Source of the DNA: Hysterium pulicare CBS 123377
Lineage: Eukaryota; Ascomycota; Dothideomycetes; Hysteriales; Hysteriaceae
Assembly (NCBI GenBank): GCA_000467715.1
Contig: AJFK01000595.1
Span: 46,375 to 110,374, forward strand
Direction: 5' to 3'
Length of the DNA: 64,000 bases
The position numbers and the translations under genes were made by a program. Shown here piece by piece: positions 45,770 to 56,839 of the stretch (position 1 is its first letter; each line of letters opens with the position of its first letter). The notes under the pieces were generated by a model. The model was not told where the DNA came from and made no database searches. It saw only the letters and a program-made list of their open reading frames with translations.

Positions 45770-47684
45770 CTAATATACAAGATCAGGACGAGGTTCGCCA
45801 CGCTCATTCTGGAGATGTATTCCGCGACAGGCAATATCAGCCATTTCTATATCCAGTCCCCGGTTTTCGGCGCTTCTAGACGACGGATAGCCAGACATGT
45901 TGCGTGTTCGAGGTTTTTGGCCTCGCCAACGACGTCGATCCGAACCCGAAGAAGCTTTGGAGGCCTCTAGAGTATTAAAACTAGTCTTGTTCCTTCGAAA
46001 TCTTTGCCACACTGCCCAGACGATGAATACTATGAAAGTCAAGGGTATCGCAAGCGCCAGGAAGAGCCACCATTTCGGGCTGACTCGAAAGACGCTATTA
46101 CCGTTTCCGTCTGTATCGAAGGCAAAAAATGGCATGCTTAGGATTGCCTGCACCCGTTAGATTGATCACCGTGGATCGCATTACACTTACAGAAACGAAA
46201 GTTCCAGGTAGAAACAACATGGCCATCGCAGTGAGTGTTATCATGGATGAGCTATCTCTATGTGTAGCCTCCGCTATACTCTTAGAGACCCTTGCGATAT
46301 CAAGATTGGTCCGGTTATCAGTCTGCTGCGCCAGATTGAAGAACAGATCGATTCTTATCTTGGTCCTGGCATTGTAGTTGGCGACCCAGCGCTTCCAGAT
46401 TTCCGTCCGTGAGAGGAGATAACATAAGCCTTCTTCGATGTTGTTGTCTGTACTAGACATTCTAGAGTGTTCTTTATATGAACCATACGTCCTTAGTAGG
46501 AACTGCACCCGTTGCTCATAGTCAACAAGGTCCTCGTACAGAATGTACCAGATCCGCGAGAGACGATGCAGATTCTCGAAACTGGTTTGGATCGGCTCTT
46601 TGGCTACGTTCACGCCGGTACGTTCCTGAGTTTGGTGCATCCTTAGCATTTTACTACAGACTCCGCATTGAGCGATTTCGACTCACGTAGCTGGTCAATG
46701 GGGCTCGAGCTTCTTTGATTTCTTCCTTGGAAATGTAGAGGCACTGATCGAGAATAACGGTATCAATTGAAAGATGTGAAAGCAATGTTTGCCACTCGCA
46801 ACCTTCAGCGATCCGGACGATACGATCCCTAGCTTCTGGAGGACAGTTTGCTATGACATAGCTATGCGTATAGACGAGTCAGCCACGGGAGTGAGGAAAA
46901 GTTTCATAACACTCATCAGCAATTGCTACTCACCTTGCAGTGCCGTCAACTACGTTTCGAGAATTCCAGATATGACAAGCTCCGCCTTTAGATCCGATCC
47001 TGTAAAGGACATCTAGCACGAACTAGTTAGCTCCTTTCAACAAATGCACAACTTAGCTCATAGCACCTATACTTATGACTTTCCCGGCAGAGTCCCTCCG
47101 CATGAAACACGCATCGCCAATCTTGGCCCCCTTGGAGGCGTTTATCGTAGCTTCCAGGAAGATCTCCGAGAACCCAACACGAACCCGGAGCCATTCAAGC
47201 GTAGAGGCGTTCAACTTGAGGCCTTTGCAACGTTGTTGACTAAGCCTGTAGAGTTAGGAATGGAAGCATTTTGTTTACGGTACATGTAGGTTAAGGAATC
47301 GACCTCAGCATTGAGAAAACTAGTGGGGACGGGTCGTTAGTCTGCTCGAAGAAATAAAGCTTACTCACTCACAGTGCAACTAGATCTGGCTGCCGTGGTG
47401 TATTTGTTAGTGAAATACTACCCTGCCATTTACATTAACTTTATATTGGTGCAGTAGGCAGAGAAGTTTCAGCTTACACCAAGCTCTCGCACTAGAGAAT
47501 CATGGTTTAAATTCTCCATCCATCGATATTTGCGCGACCCTTGGTCTGAAGACAATTCGAGTAGGTCAACAGAGGTCTCCTGCTGTCTGAGCTCATCTAA
47601 CCGCTCGTGGTAGTCGGTGGTGAACAGCCCATGCTCGATGAGGGGATAGCGGCTTCGCCCTGTAATAGGTGCTAAAGACGACAT
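45770..47684 (-). CDS. CorA-like membrane protein
   Basis: Seven exons (47478-47684, 47373-47389, 47073-47245, 46934-47012, 46687-46861, 46191-46625 and 45770-46147) close in phase to 487 aa. The cytosolic part contains YEDLVDYEQRVQFLLRTY and LFFNLAQQTDNRTNLDIAR. The last soluble helix and first membrane helix read DSSSMITLTAMAMLFLPGTF, then VSAILSMPFFAF, and a second helix follows (WWLFLALAIPLTFIVFIVW). This is the CorA-fold arrangement of fungal homologues often linked to NLR or HET-type proteins. The Mg-channel signature Gly-Met-Asn between the helices is absent, so cation transport should not be assumed. Exon 2 is only 17 nt. Exon 3 starts at 47245; the earlier acceptor at 47320 leads into a stop. 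Confidence 0.82.
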
Positions 47685-48503
47685 GTTTGTATGAGTATAA
47701 ATCCTAAGACTACTTGAGAATGGCAACGTGATACTAGAATTCCTAAAGCAGAGTTGTATAGTCTTAGTTGGAGCCGCAAAATGGCGTGCTTTTGCGGGCG
47801 TATATATGTGTTGATGGGTGATGGCTGCAGGCAACCATATGCATGTTGGATGGCGCAGCAGCAGGGAATACAGATCTGTTTCACCGAGTTGAAAAGTCGC
47901 TGCTTTACCGATAAGCGCCACAGCCTCAGACCGATTCGGTATTACCGATTATAAGAATAGCTGGAAGCTGTTTCGTGGTTTAGATAAGCTGTTCATATTT
48001 GCCTTTGGTTGGATCTAAAAGCATGAGGTCAAGTCTATCGATGAATATACGCATGAAGCAAATTCTGGATAGCCTTGACCGATAAAAGTTCTTAAACGGT
48101 TGCACTCCTTTGCTAAGTGTGCTAGTATTAGTGAGGAGGAGCATACGTACTAATTTTGTGGTATGATCATGTCAGTAGTAACTTTCGAACCCAGCCATAG
48201 CTCTTTACCCATGGTACACTCCTGGGGTATACATGACCATACTCATCGAAATCCCGAGCCTTACATGCAAAGGTGAAAACAGAAAACAAGGCTTTGGTAT
48301 ACCATGCCACCCGAACCCATATGCCACGCTATGCTGATGCAAATATAGAACGAAACCATGCAGAAAACTTACATTGAGGCGGTGACAATGTTCCAGCGGA
48401 GAACATGTCGTACGATGAAGTCCATGGCGATGCTCCCAAATATACGCCATATACGGATGCTTTAATCCGAGAGCAATGGAGATCAAGTGTCCGACGAGGA
48501 CGC
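47685..48503. other. Intergenic, no gene seen
   Basis: About 820 bp upstream of the CorA-like gene and downstream of the BRCT gene. A 93-codon minus frame at 48205-48486 is unsupported. Confidence 0.5.
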
Positions 48504-50652
48504 TCAGCTGTTCCTCTTCTTCCTTCCCTTTTTCGACTGACTGGAACTTGGAACCCAGTGAAACTTCGAGTCATCTAAGGCAAGGTTACCACGAAGGATA
48601 CTAATGGAAAGGAGGTCCTTCCGGTAGATCTTCCGACCAACTTGATGGAGCGTCGTCGCATCCAAATCTCCATCTTCAGCCGCCAGAATGACAATATCAT
48701 CGTCATCATCCAGATTTCGTGCCGGCTTCGAGGTGATCTTCTCGGCTCCAACCTTCTTTGCAACTTCCTCAATTTCCTTAAACCCGCCGCCGTACTCCTT
48801 CTTCAAAGCTGGAGTGAAATAGAGGGTTTTGCCTGTTAGGAGCTCCCGCTGAGGCTGGCCGATGATATTTTCTATGCTGAACCCCCATTCCTTCTCGAGT
48901 TCCGGTACGTGTGGGGCGAAATTTGAAGGGTGGAGTAAGCGGCCGGCGTTGCTGCTGTCGACGATCCACCTGTCGGTGACGATGGGGAGTCCTAAAGCTA
49001 CGGCGAGAAGGAGCTTGCCTGTCTTAGCGAGGCCCTGGTTCCCAACACTATCAAATGCAGTCAGAATTGAGTGTTGTGGGACAGTGTGTGGGGTGCGAGG
49101 CTTACCAAACTATGTTCGCTTCACCTTCCTTCACAGACTTCAAAACTGCTCCACCGTGATCACGAAGCCATTTAAGTAGTAGAGGCTTGTCTTTGAGAGA
49201 GCTGTTGCTCGTGAAGACGACTTTTGGAAGTTCGGCTTCCGTGTAAAGGTCATCTTCAGCCAGTGTTTGTTGCGTTCCTGTTTGGTTGGGGCTGGATGCA
49301 ATGGTGGTGAGTCTCTTGCCTTTTAGAGTGGAATTAGTTGCTCCAGCTTCCTTAGGCTTCGTTCGATCAGCTGCTGGCCTACCTCTTTTAGGTCTTTGAG
49401 CAGACCTAACCTCAGTCGCGTCGACGTTGATGGTGCTAAGTCGGCTATCTTGAGAATCATCTTTTGTCTTTTTGACCTTTTTACGTGGAGGCAGGGAGAG
49501 TAGATCGCTTGATTGATCGTCTTCGATTTCCACTCGGCTGGTTCTCTTGGAAGCGGCGGTTGATCTTGGGGGGTTGTAGACTCCGAGCAACTGCCTACGG
49601 GTTGGTTGTGGCGTTGTTGATTCATCGTCGTCGTTTTCAGTCGTTTCGTCAATTTCAGTCATGTCAATGACGCCGGGTGTGGGTGTCGTCTCCGGGGTCG
49701 GCTCGAAGAGTGGAGGTGTCTTAGGCCCGGGTGTGGGTGTCGTAACCGGGGTCGGCTCGAAGAGTGGAGGTGTCTTGGGCTCATTCGAAGGAGGCTGATC
49801 TTCATTTTGTATATCATCATCAAGAATCATACCATTTGAAGTAATTTTGGTAGACGTAGTCTTCGAGTGTGCGGTAGAAAATACTTCTGCTTCTTCCATC
49901 TGATTGAGTTCACGATCAGCCGCGACAGAGCCATTGGTGTCCAAGGCGCCGTTGGATTTGGATGAAGCTTCCGGAGGCTCATATTGCCTACGTGCAGTAG
50001 GTGTCTCTTTCACTACAGCCTCAGACTTATTCAGTGAGGGAAAAGGTGTAGAGTCGACGCCTTGGAATGAATGTTGAGGATTGGACTGAGCAATGACTTC
50101 TTCGTCTGCGCCATTTAGATTCAAGTCATATCCCAGAGGCTGAATTGATGCTGCCGAGGTTTCCGGTTGCTTCAGAGTCTCACCATTTGGTATGGTCAAG
50201 GACGACGTCACTTGGACTTCATTCGGATCCCAATCCAAGCTTAGAAACGATGGAGTAGACGCGAAATGAATCGTATCTGACTCCCTGAGGAAGATGATTT
50301 CGGATCGGCTGATGGTTTGTTTGGTTAATTTGTATTCCTCATTTGGAGGATTGAAGTTATCGTCTTTGCGAGGATTGCGTGGTATGATGCCGACGTCATC
50401 TTCAAGGACCTCTAACTTCACTCCCCAGCGACCGACAGCTTCAAATAGTTAGGAGAGCTGGAAGTTAGCTGTGGGTAGGCATGACCTACTTATCCGTGCT
50501 AAGAGACCCTCACTTGGCGTTCCTTTAGACCTGGCAGTGTGCAGATTGCCGTTATTGTCCTTCGAAACGTCAATAGACGCATGGCCATCGAAGCCGTGGA
50601 ATATGACTAGGTCAGGAGAAGAGTCCCTCCTCTCCAGAAGCCGCCAATTCAT
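48504..50652 (-). CDS. Tandem-BRCT protein, probable DNA-damage factor
   Basis: Exons 50490-50652, 49106-50438 and 48504-49047 give 679 aa. The N-terminal ~110 residues (LVIFHGFDGHASIDVS, then RITVGRWGVKLEVLED) look like a beta-rich recognition module, perhaps FHA-related. A long disordered, acidic and Pro/Thr-rich middle follows, including an 18-residue tandem repeat and a basic RKKVKK patch. Two BRCT repeats end the protein: PKVVFTSNSSLKDKPLLLKW...GLPIVTDRWIVDS with the diagnostic Trp, then GKTLYFTP...RKIYRKDLLSISILRG. Tandem BRCTs usually bind phosphopeptides such as phospho-H2A. The layout recalls S. pombe Mdb1 or vertebrate MDC1, but that link is an inference. A nuclear location is likely. 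Confidence 0.8.
49672..49779. repeat. 54 bp direct tandem duplication within BRCT gene
   Basis: Two adjacent 54 bp units encode PKTPPLFEPTPVTTPTPG and PKTPPLFEPTPETTPTPG on the minus strand, differing by only a few bases. The repeat lies in the disordered linker. Confidence 0.85.
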
Positions 50653-51688
50653 TCTGGGCACGATGGCGGCTGTCGTGGGATGTTGGACGAAAAGGTAAAA
50701 CGAAAGACGAATTCCATCTGAAGAAGCTAGCTGATGCGCGTCATTCCCGCAAGGCAGACGTGAACCCCGCTAGCCAGAGGGGGCTAAAGCTCCACCAATA
50801 TCATCGCTATGCTTTTGCACTTCTTGCCCTGCACACGAAAAATCGACATGTCATATCAACATGACCGGACAACTTACCTCGCATACCTCTCGTTTCACAC
50901 TGATACAATGGCTGCTTTCGTCTTTCCCAAAATATCGCTCCGTGCAGCAGTTTACGAGAAACTCGTGGTGAAGCTCGGACAATGGCTTCAGAAGAACAAT
51001 ACTAAGGCCTCTCCCACCAATTTTCACCTTTGCACTCAGCTAGTCTTAAAACGGCCGGCCGACTCTTCAATGTTAAGACCAGACAAATGAGAAATGAAGG
51101 AGGCTCTTTGACCTTGCTAGGCACAAGCCTCGCCGGAACTAGTCGAGCATATTTGCCAGCTGGAAGACTATGGCGACGATGTATTCATCGCTTATTATGC
51201 CATGCGAGTGGGCATTTCACTTCATATCTCTGAAACGGGGTTCAAAGTTTTCATCTTGTCGATGGTGGTGGTGAACCGTGAATTTCTCCCTTAGCATTGT
51301 TTGCCCCCGGACAATCATATTGCCTAGCAAATAATACTTACTCAACACCATGAGCTCTCATATTGTCCCAGTATGCACGTCAAGATTATATACTTTATAC
51401 TATTGTTCGATTTCTTTATCTCAAACTCTTCGTCTTCTAACTTCCTTACTACTTACACAAACTCTTCGAATTCTTTCAGCATCTTTTGCCGGCATTCTAG
51501 ACCAGTCCTCCACTATTCAGTGTTGATCAATCGACGACTTCGTCTATCTATCTATCTCTCTTTGTTCTTTCAGATCGGCTCAGAATCTAAACGAGGCGTT
51601 TCTTCTACTTGCATTCAAGTCGTCTCTGTCTCTTCTGGCTTGATCAGGACTTCAGACGTCACAAGGAGACATCGTGGATTCAATCATC
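50653..51688. promoter_or_regulatory. Divergent promoter, BRCT gene / STE2
   Basis: 1,036 bp separate two divergent start codons. The STE2-proximal 330 bp are strongly pyrimidine-rich with a TCTA microsatellite at about 51543-51557 and an upstream ORF (51373-51696). Confidence 0.6.
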
Positions 51689-51696
51689 ATGCCTGA
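51373..51696 (+). promoter_or_regulatory. Upstream ORF overlapping the STE2 start
   Basis: An ATG-started frame of 107 codons in the STE2 leader ends with a TGA at 51694-51696, overlapping the STE2 ATG (51689) by eight bases in another frame. The peptide is low-complexity (Ser/Phe/Ile-rich), so this is more likely a translational control element than a protein gene, if the leader is transcribed and unspliced. Confidence 0.4.
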
Positions 51697-52893
51697 CGGC
51701 ACAGTACCCGTTCCTCCGAACTTCGACCCCTTCAACCAGGACATCACTCTTCTCCTTCAAGATGGGACACCTTTCAACATCACGATGGGTGACTTGGACT
51801 TCTACCGTCAGTATGGCATCAGGACCTCCATCAACTACGCCAGTCAGATCGGAGCCTCGTTCATTCTACTTGTGGTTCTCATGATATTAACCAGAAGGGA
51901 GAAGCGTCGAGCATCGATCTTCATGCTCAACGGTATATGTCTCGTTGTCAACATCATTCGTTCACTACTACAATGCCTCTTCTACACCGGACCGTTCTAC
52001 AACCCCTATGCCTACTTCTCCGGCGACTTTTCTCGGGTCCCTCAAACGGAAGTCGGAGTATCCATCGCAGCAAGTGTTATGACTCTTTTGCTGGTCATTC
52101 TAGTCATGATCTCCCTGATACTTCAGGTCCGGGTGGTCTGCGTTACGACGCCTCCAACACAGCGCTTTTGGATTCTTTTCGCTTCGGTCACGGTGGCTTT
52201 GGTAGCTACCGCTTTCCGCTTCGCCGAAACAGTCATCAATGCTGAAGCTATCATGACCTTCCAGAGTTTCGCTAAGTGGAATTGGCTTGTCACGGCTCAG
52301 ACTGCGACCCAGGCAATTGCCATCTGGTTCTTCTGCATTGTCTTTCTGGTGAAGCTCTTCCTCGCCTTGATCCAGCGTCGCAAGCTTGGTATGAAGCAAT
52401 TCGGACCCATGCAGATTATCTTCATTATGGGGTGTCAGACTCTAGTCATACCAGGTTCGTCTCCCTTCCCAAGCCAATCGTATCAGCCATCATACTAACG
52501 AACCAACCAGCCATCTTTACAGTCCTTCAATTCGTCGACGGCGTCCCCGAACTCGGAACCCAGTCGCTAACCCTGGTGTGCATCTTCCTCCCTCTCTCCG
52601 CCATCTGGGCCGGCACCGTCGTCAACGACCGCAAAATGGGCGCCAGCGGCCCCGATGCTCACCACCGCCTCCTCGATTCCCGGTTCAAGAACAACACCAC
52701 TTCCGATTCTACACAGTGCGACTTGAAGCACGACTCGATGCATCTGGGTTCCTTTGGTGAGAACAGTACCAAGGTGGGACACAGCGCTACGACCAGTCCT
52801 ACGAAGGGATTTTGGGATAAAGATGAAGGCCTTGGAAAGGATATTCAAGTTGAGAATGGTTGGAGTGTTAAGGGTGGTGAGAATAGGGTTTGA
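51689..52893 (+). CDS. STE2: STE2-type alpha-pheromone receptor (GPCR)
   Basis: Exons 51689-52454 and 52511-52893 (56 bp intron, CTAAC branch) give 382 aa. Seven hydrophobic segments are visible. The N-terminus (FDPFNQDITLLLQDGTPFNI) resembles the extracellular part of fungal Ste2 receptors. Helix 1-2 reads ASFILLVVLMILTRREKRRASIFMLN, and the sixth/seventh region ends in FLPLSAIWAG with Pro283, the fungal Ste2 signature LPLSxxWA. The cytosolic tail is Ser/Thr-rich for desensitisation. The receptor senses alpha-type peptide pheromone and couples to the mating MAPK pathway through a Ga protein. The ATG at 51689 is the first in frame; the frame is open 15 bases further upstream but only from a GTG. 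Identification is strong. Confidence 0.94.
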
Positions 52894-53468
52894 TCAGAGC
52901 TTGAAGACATCTCGCCCAGCGAGCAATGGATGGATTTCGAATGACGCATTCAGGTCATGAAATTATTGACTTGCGAGATAGTTGGTTGTATTGGAGGATA
53001 ATGGCCAACCATGGTGGTATGGCGAAAATGCATAGGAAATAGAGTGAGCATTGTTTTCTGAGGTTATTACCTTTTTTGGTCTCTCTTTACTTTACTTCTT
53101 ACATTCTCTTCTTGGGCATTGAAACAACCTGTCTTTTGGCATATGGTATTTTTAGGATAGTAATTGGGAGGTTGGTCAAGACGTATCTCGACGAGCTCGG
53201 CGACGGGCGATTGGCAAGCGCCGAGTTACAAATAGGTAACCTCGATAGAATTCATGGATTCATCAACGGTATACTTCAAAGGACACGCAATGTATGAAGT
53301 GCAGCACGCAATGTCTCATTTGAACACACTACTCATACTAATCAGAATCGTGATGACTACACCGAGCGCCTCTACTTCAGCTGCATGGCCCCAGAATCAT
53401 GCCTGACGCCAAACAATGCATTTCAAGGTAATTTGGTTTTCATTCTTCGAAAAAAGTGTGGGCAGGAA
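52894..53468. other. Convergent intergenic region
   Basis: About 575 bp between the ends of STE2 and the glutamate-cysteine ligase modifier gene. A 73-codon plus frame (53076-53297) is unsupported. Confidence 0.5.
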
Positions 53469-54488
53469 TCATTCCTCCCTCAACTCTGCAACAGCGAAAT
53501 AGCCCTTACTCTCCACAACGCCCCTGTCCTTCACAACAGCAGTGTACTTGACTACCCACTGCGGTTCCACATCCCCCTTCAAACCCTCAACCTCTCCATC
53601 TGTCCCCGCCAACACTGCCGCCCCTTTCTCCCCACTACCCAGCAGCTCCCTCACCGTCCCCCTCGGCAACACATTCGTACAATCATTGTGTGTCAACAAC
53701 TCAATTCCTTCTTTCTTCGCATATAGTATCAGCGGCTTAGGCACGACACAGCAGTCTCTAACGTTGATCTGATTCACGCTAGGCGACACGCGTGTTTGCG
53801 GGAGGAAGTGAGAGAGGCGAGAGACGTTGAATTCAGAGACGCCGAGTTTGTTTATCGTGCTCTCTTCCTGGAGTTTCTCCAACGTCCGCCATGTCTGGAT
53901 CATAGAATCTATCGACTCTACATCTGTAGTCGAGGCGTCGGAGCCAATGTCGTTGGTGGTGGGGTTGGAGGTGACGTCTTCATCTGAATCTTCTTCGTCG
54001 TCGGCGTCGAAGGATATACCGGGAAAAGAGACGATTAGAAGGTCTATGGAGTCGACGTGAAGTTCTTTCAGTACTAGATCGATGGCTTCTCTTGTTTGTA
54101 TGCAGCGGCGGGAGGAGGTGATGTTGGGGAGGTAGAAGAGCTTTACGGTGATGTCGTAGGAGGCTCGAGGCTCGGAGAGGCCAGTGTTGCTTGTGTCGAG
54201 GGCTGGGATGTAGAGGATTTGGGAGTCGGACGATTTGGATGTCCATGTGCGGAAGGAGGGTTTGGAGGTCCCTTTGGATGCGGTGGAGGACATTTGCTGG
54301 TGGGCGGAGATGTTTGCGCGGAGGGAGGATGTGAGTTCGGTGTTGGACTTTTCGAAGGTTGGACGACGGACTACAGAGGCGCCGCCCATTATATTTCTTG
54401 CTCGCTGGTCAGATTGGACTTGGAATTGGAGTTGAAGTTGGAGATTTGAGAGGTACTGGACTTACGATGTAGAGAGAATGAGCTTCAT
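53469..54488 (-). CDS. Glutamate-cysteine ligase regulatory-subunit-like protein
   Basis: Exons 54466-54488 and 53469-54396 give 316 aa. The first exon supplies MKLILSTS and splices in phase 2 into NIMGGASVVRRP, matching the beginning of the GCLM family. The aldo-keto-reductase-type barrel is visible through KELHVDSIDLLIVSFPGISFD, TWRTLEKLQEESTINKLGVSEFNVSRL, VNQINVRDCCVVPKPLILYAKKEGIELLTHNDCTN. An acidic insertion of about 35 residues (DADDEEDSDEDV...) interrupts the barrel. In animals this subunit raises the activity of the catalytic ligase that makes gamma-glutamylcysteine, the first step of glutathione synthesis. The fungal homologue is inferred to do the same. It shares a 378 bp divergent promoter with AP-1 sigma. 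Confidence 0.85.
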
Positions 54489-54866
54489 CTTGAATAGAAG
54501 ATCCTCCCCTATAGGCTGTAAACCTTTTGACTTGTCTTCTAATGTGCTATTTGCATTAAGGAGACTTCCTATGACTTTGCGCCGTAGTAAGATGAGATCT
54601 AATTTTTGGTATAATGGTAAGGAAGAATCATGGGCCAATATGCTTGTTTTTTGCGGATTCTACAACCTTTTGGTCCACGAGAACAGATGAGAGGGGATTT
54701 GGACTGGGTACGCCAATAATTCTAGAGAGTGGAATCTTCAGAAACGTTTAGGTCATGGTTGTAAGGTGCCGTGGTGGAGCATTTTTGGGGGTTGACGTTG
54801 GCGGGGTGCAGACGATCTTCAATTTCCCACGACCGCCTGCAACAGTCTTTTCCTCTTCACACAACC
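54489..54866. promoter_or_regulatory. Divergent promoter, GCL modifier / AP-1 sigma
   Basis: 378 bp separate the two divergent start codons, so both core promoters lie here. Nothing else is recognised. Confidence 0.6.
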
Positions 54867-55616
54867 ATGGCGATCAAGTGAGCACCTACCGTACCATCAT
54901 TTCCAGAGCAGTATGATTAACAGAATTATAGATATTTGATCCTGCTTTCCAGGCAGGGAAAAGTCGTATGCTCTACCTCTACCTCCGACGTTAAGCCTCA
55001 ATCTGACCGCCTATAGCGCCTAGCCAAATGGTTCACCACGTTGGCCCCCAAGGACAAAGCGAAGATTGTCAAAGATGTTTCCCAACTTGTTCTTGCTCGG
55101 AGGACTCGAATGTGTAACTTCCTTGAATATAAAGGTGTGTAGTGTTGGCTACAATGAAGCCACTTAGACTGATTGAAACGCTCAGACACCAAGATCGTCT
55201 ACCGCCGCTACGCCTCTCTCTTCTTCATCGCCGGCTGCGATTCCTCTGACAACGAGCTCATAACGCTGGAGATCGTGCATCGATATGTTGAGCAGATGGA
55301 CAAGTATTATGGCAACGTGTGCGAACTCGACATCATTTTCAACTTCCAGAAGGCATACTTCATTCTCGACGAACTGCTTCTCGCTGGCGAATTACAAGAG
55401 AGCAGTAAAAAGAATGTGCTGAGGTGCATAAGCCAGCAGGATAGTCTGGAAGACATGGAGGTAAGTTGAGTGCGCCAATATCACTTTTACAAACCCGTGT
55501 TCTACAACATCCCTTTGCACTCGACTACATCGCGCAACACACATGTGTCGGTGAAACGCTGACGTTTGTGCCACTTTCGTCAGGCCGAGGACGATATTGT
55601 AACGAAGATTATGTAA
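54867..55616 (+). CDS. APS1: AP-1 adaptor complex subunit sigma
   Basis: Exons 54867-54877, 54932-54965, 55017-55134, 55186-55460 and 55584-55616 give 156 aa, the usual sigma size. The sequence begins [21 protein letters not shown], followed by [36 protein letters not shown] and [20 protein letters not shown], all characteristic of AP-1 sigma (clathrin adaptor at trans-Golgi and endosomes). The first coding exon is only 11 nt. The last exon chosen here encodes [10 protein letters not shown] and has a CTGAC branch 25 bases before its acceptor. A second possible last exon at 55760-55804 (DADMFQERLRSNGML) joins in the same phase. The family is secure; the C-terminus is not. Confidence 0.92.
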
Positions 55617-56839
55617 AAACCGGTCGGAACAGTGCACATATTGTTAGGCTCTGTGTATACTCCATATTCCTCAGGATTTCATGGTAGACTTCGTCGGATT
55701 TATATCATTGTAGATGGAAATCGTGCTAATTTTATCCTCTTTTCCCCGTCTTCCAGGACGCAGATATGTTCCAAGAGAGACTTCGGTCGAACGGCATGCT
55801 CTAATTCGTCTAGAAGCAATCGATGGATTCGTTGCATAGCTTGGCGTTAGCGATGTGGGGGTTGGCGTCTATTGGCGTCTAAGGCATTGTGTATCGGTAT
55901 ACCACTCTTTTCTGGACTCTATAAAGCTTTCAAAGCTTCGAATTACGCTAAACAAGTCTCACAAGGTCCAAGATATACTCTTGGCACTTCAATAAAACAA
56001 GCTACTTTGAAGCCCTTTTTTTGAAAGCTTCTCGAGCTCATGTATTGTGATGAGACTGTCGTGTAGATATCTTCTCGTCCAGTGAATCAGATATCAGCTG
56101 CATACCACATCACAGCTACGCTATAGCTTCTGCTTGCAGAACACCATTCTGGTAAGACCATGGTTCAGGTAAAACAATTTCAAAGTTTTAGATAAAAATG
56201 TTGTTGTTCTCAAGTCTCTTCTCTTTTTTTTTCAGAGGTGTTTGCCTTATCATTAAGGCCATATTGCTAAGATTGCAGCGATGAGCATTCGGGTGTGGTC
56301 ACTCAACCACCTCTCTCTCAAGCACGGCTTAGGAAATCGCGTAGAACTCGATGCGCGTTTAGAGAACCATCAAAACCATCATCAACATCGAATAGCTTCT
56401 CACGATCTCTGCATTTGGGCTGATTGCGCAACGCAGTTGGTTGCAGCAAAGATGGAGTCGCCAGGCCCAATCAACGGCGCACATGATTGGCCTGGATAAG
56501 CGAAGCCTGGATCAGCTCACTTCGCAATGTCAACTCTACTTCACCCTCAGCAACCATAGCAACCCCTCACAACACAACGTTCATGCCTTCGCCCAACATC
56601 AACATCTCCTGCTAGACAAGCGTCTAGCCTGAGCAACACAGTGTAACTGGTCTCTGCAGCCAGCCTGGAGCAGTCACTACAGTGTTGTCACGCCAAGCAG
56701 GTCAACTCCGATAAGCCGAACAAAGCAAGCGTACGCAGCCAGCGTCCACGACACCGAGCGCATCACTTTCGCTGGGCTGTCTACACTTCGATACACTCTT
56801 TACTACACATTTCAAGAGACACTTGACCAACTCGACAAG
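55617..56839. other. Intergenic, promoter side of MAF1
   Basis: About 1.2 kb including the alternative AP-1 sigma last exon (55760-55804). Two short plus frames at 56281-56632 are unsupported. The 5' UTR of MAF1 is probably in the last 200 bp. Confidence 0.5.

Noticed and set aside
47246-47319. Earlier acceptor (CACTAG at 47320) for exon 3 of the CorA-like gene
   Set aside because: The resulting frame hits a TGA after about 36 codons, whereas the acceptor at 47246 keeps all later phases closed.
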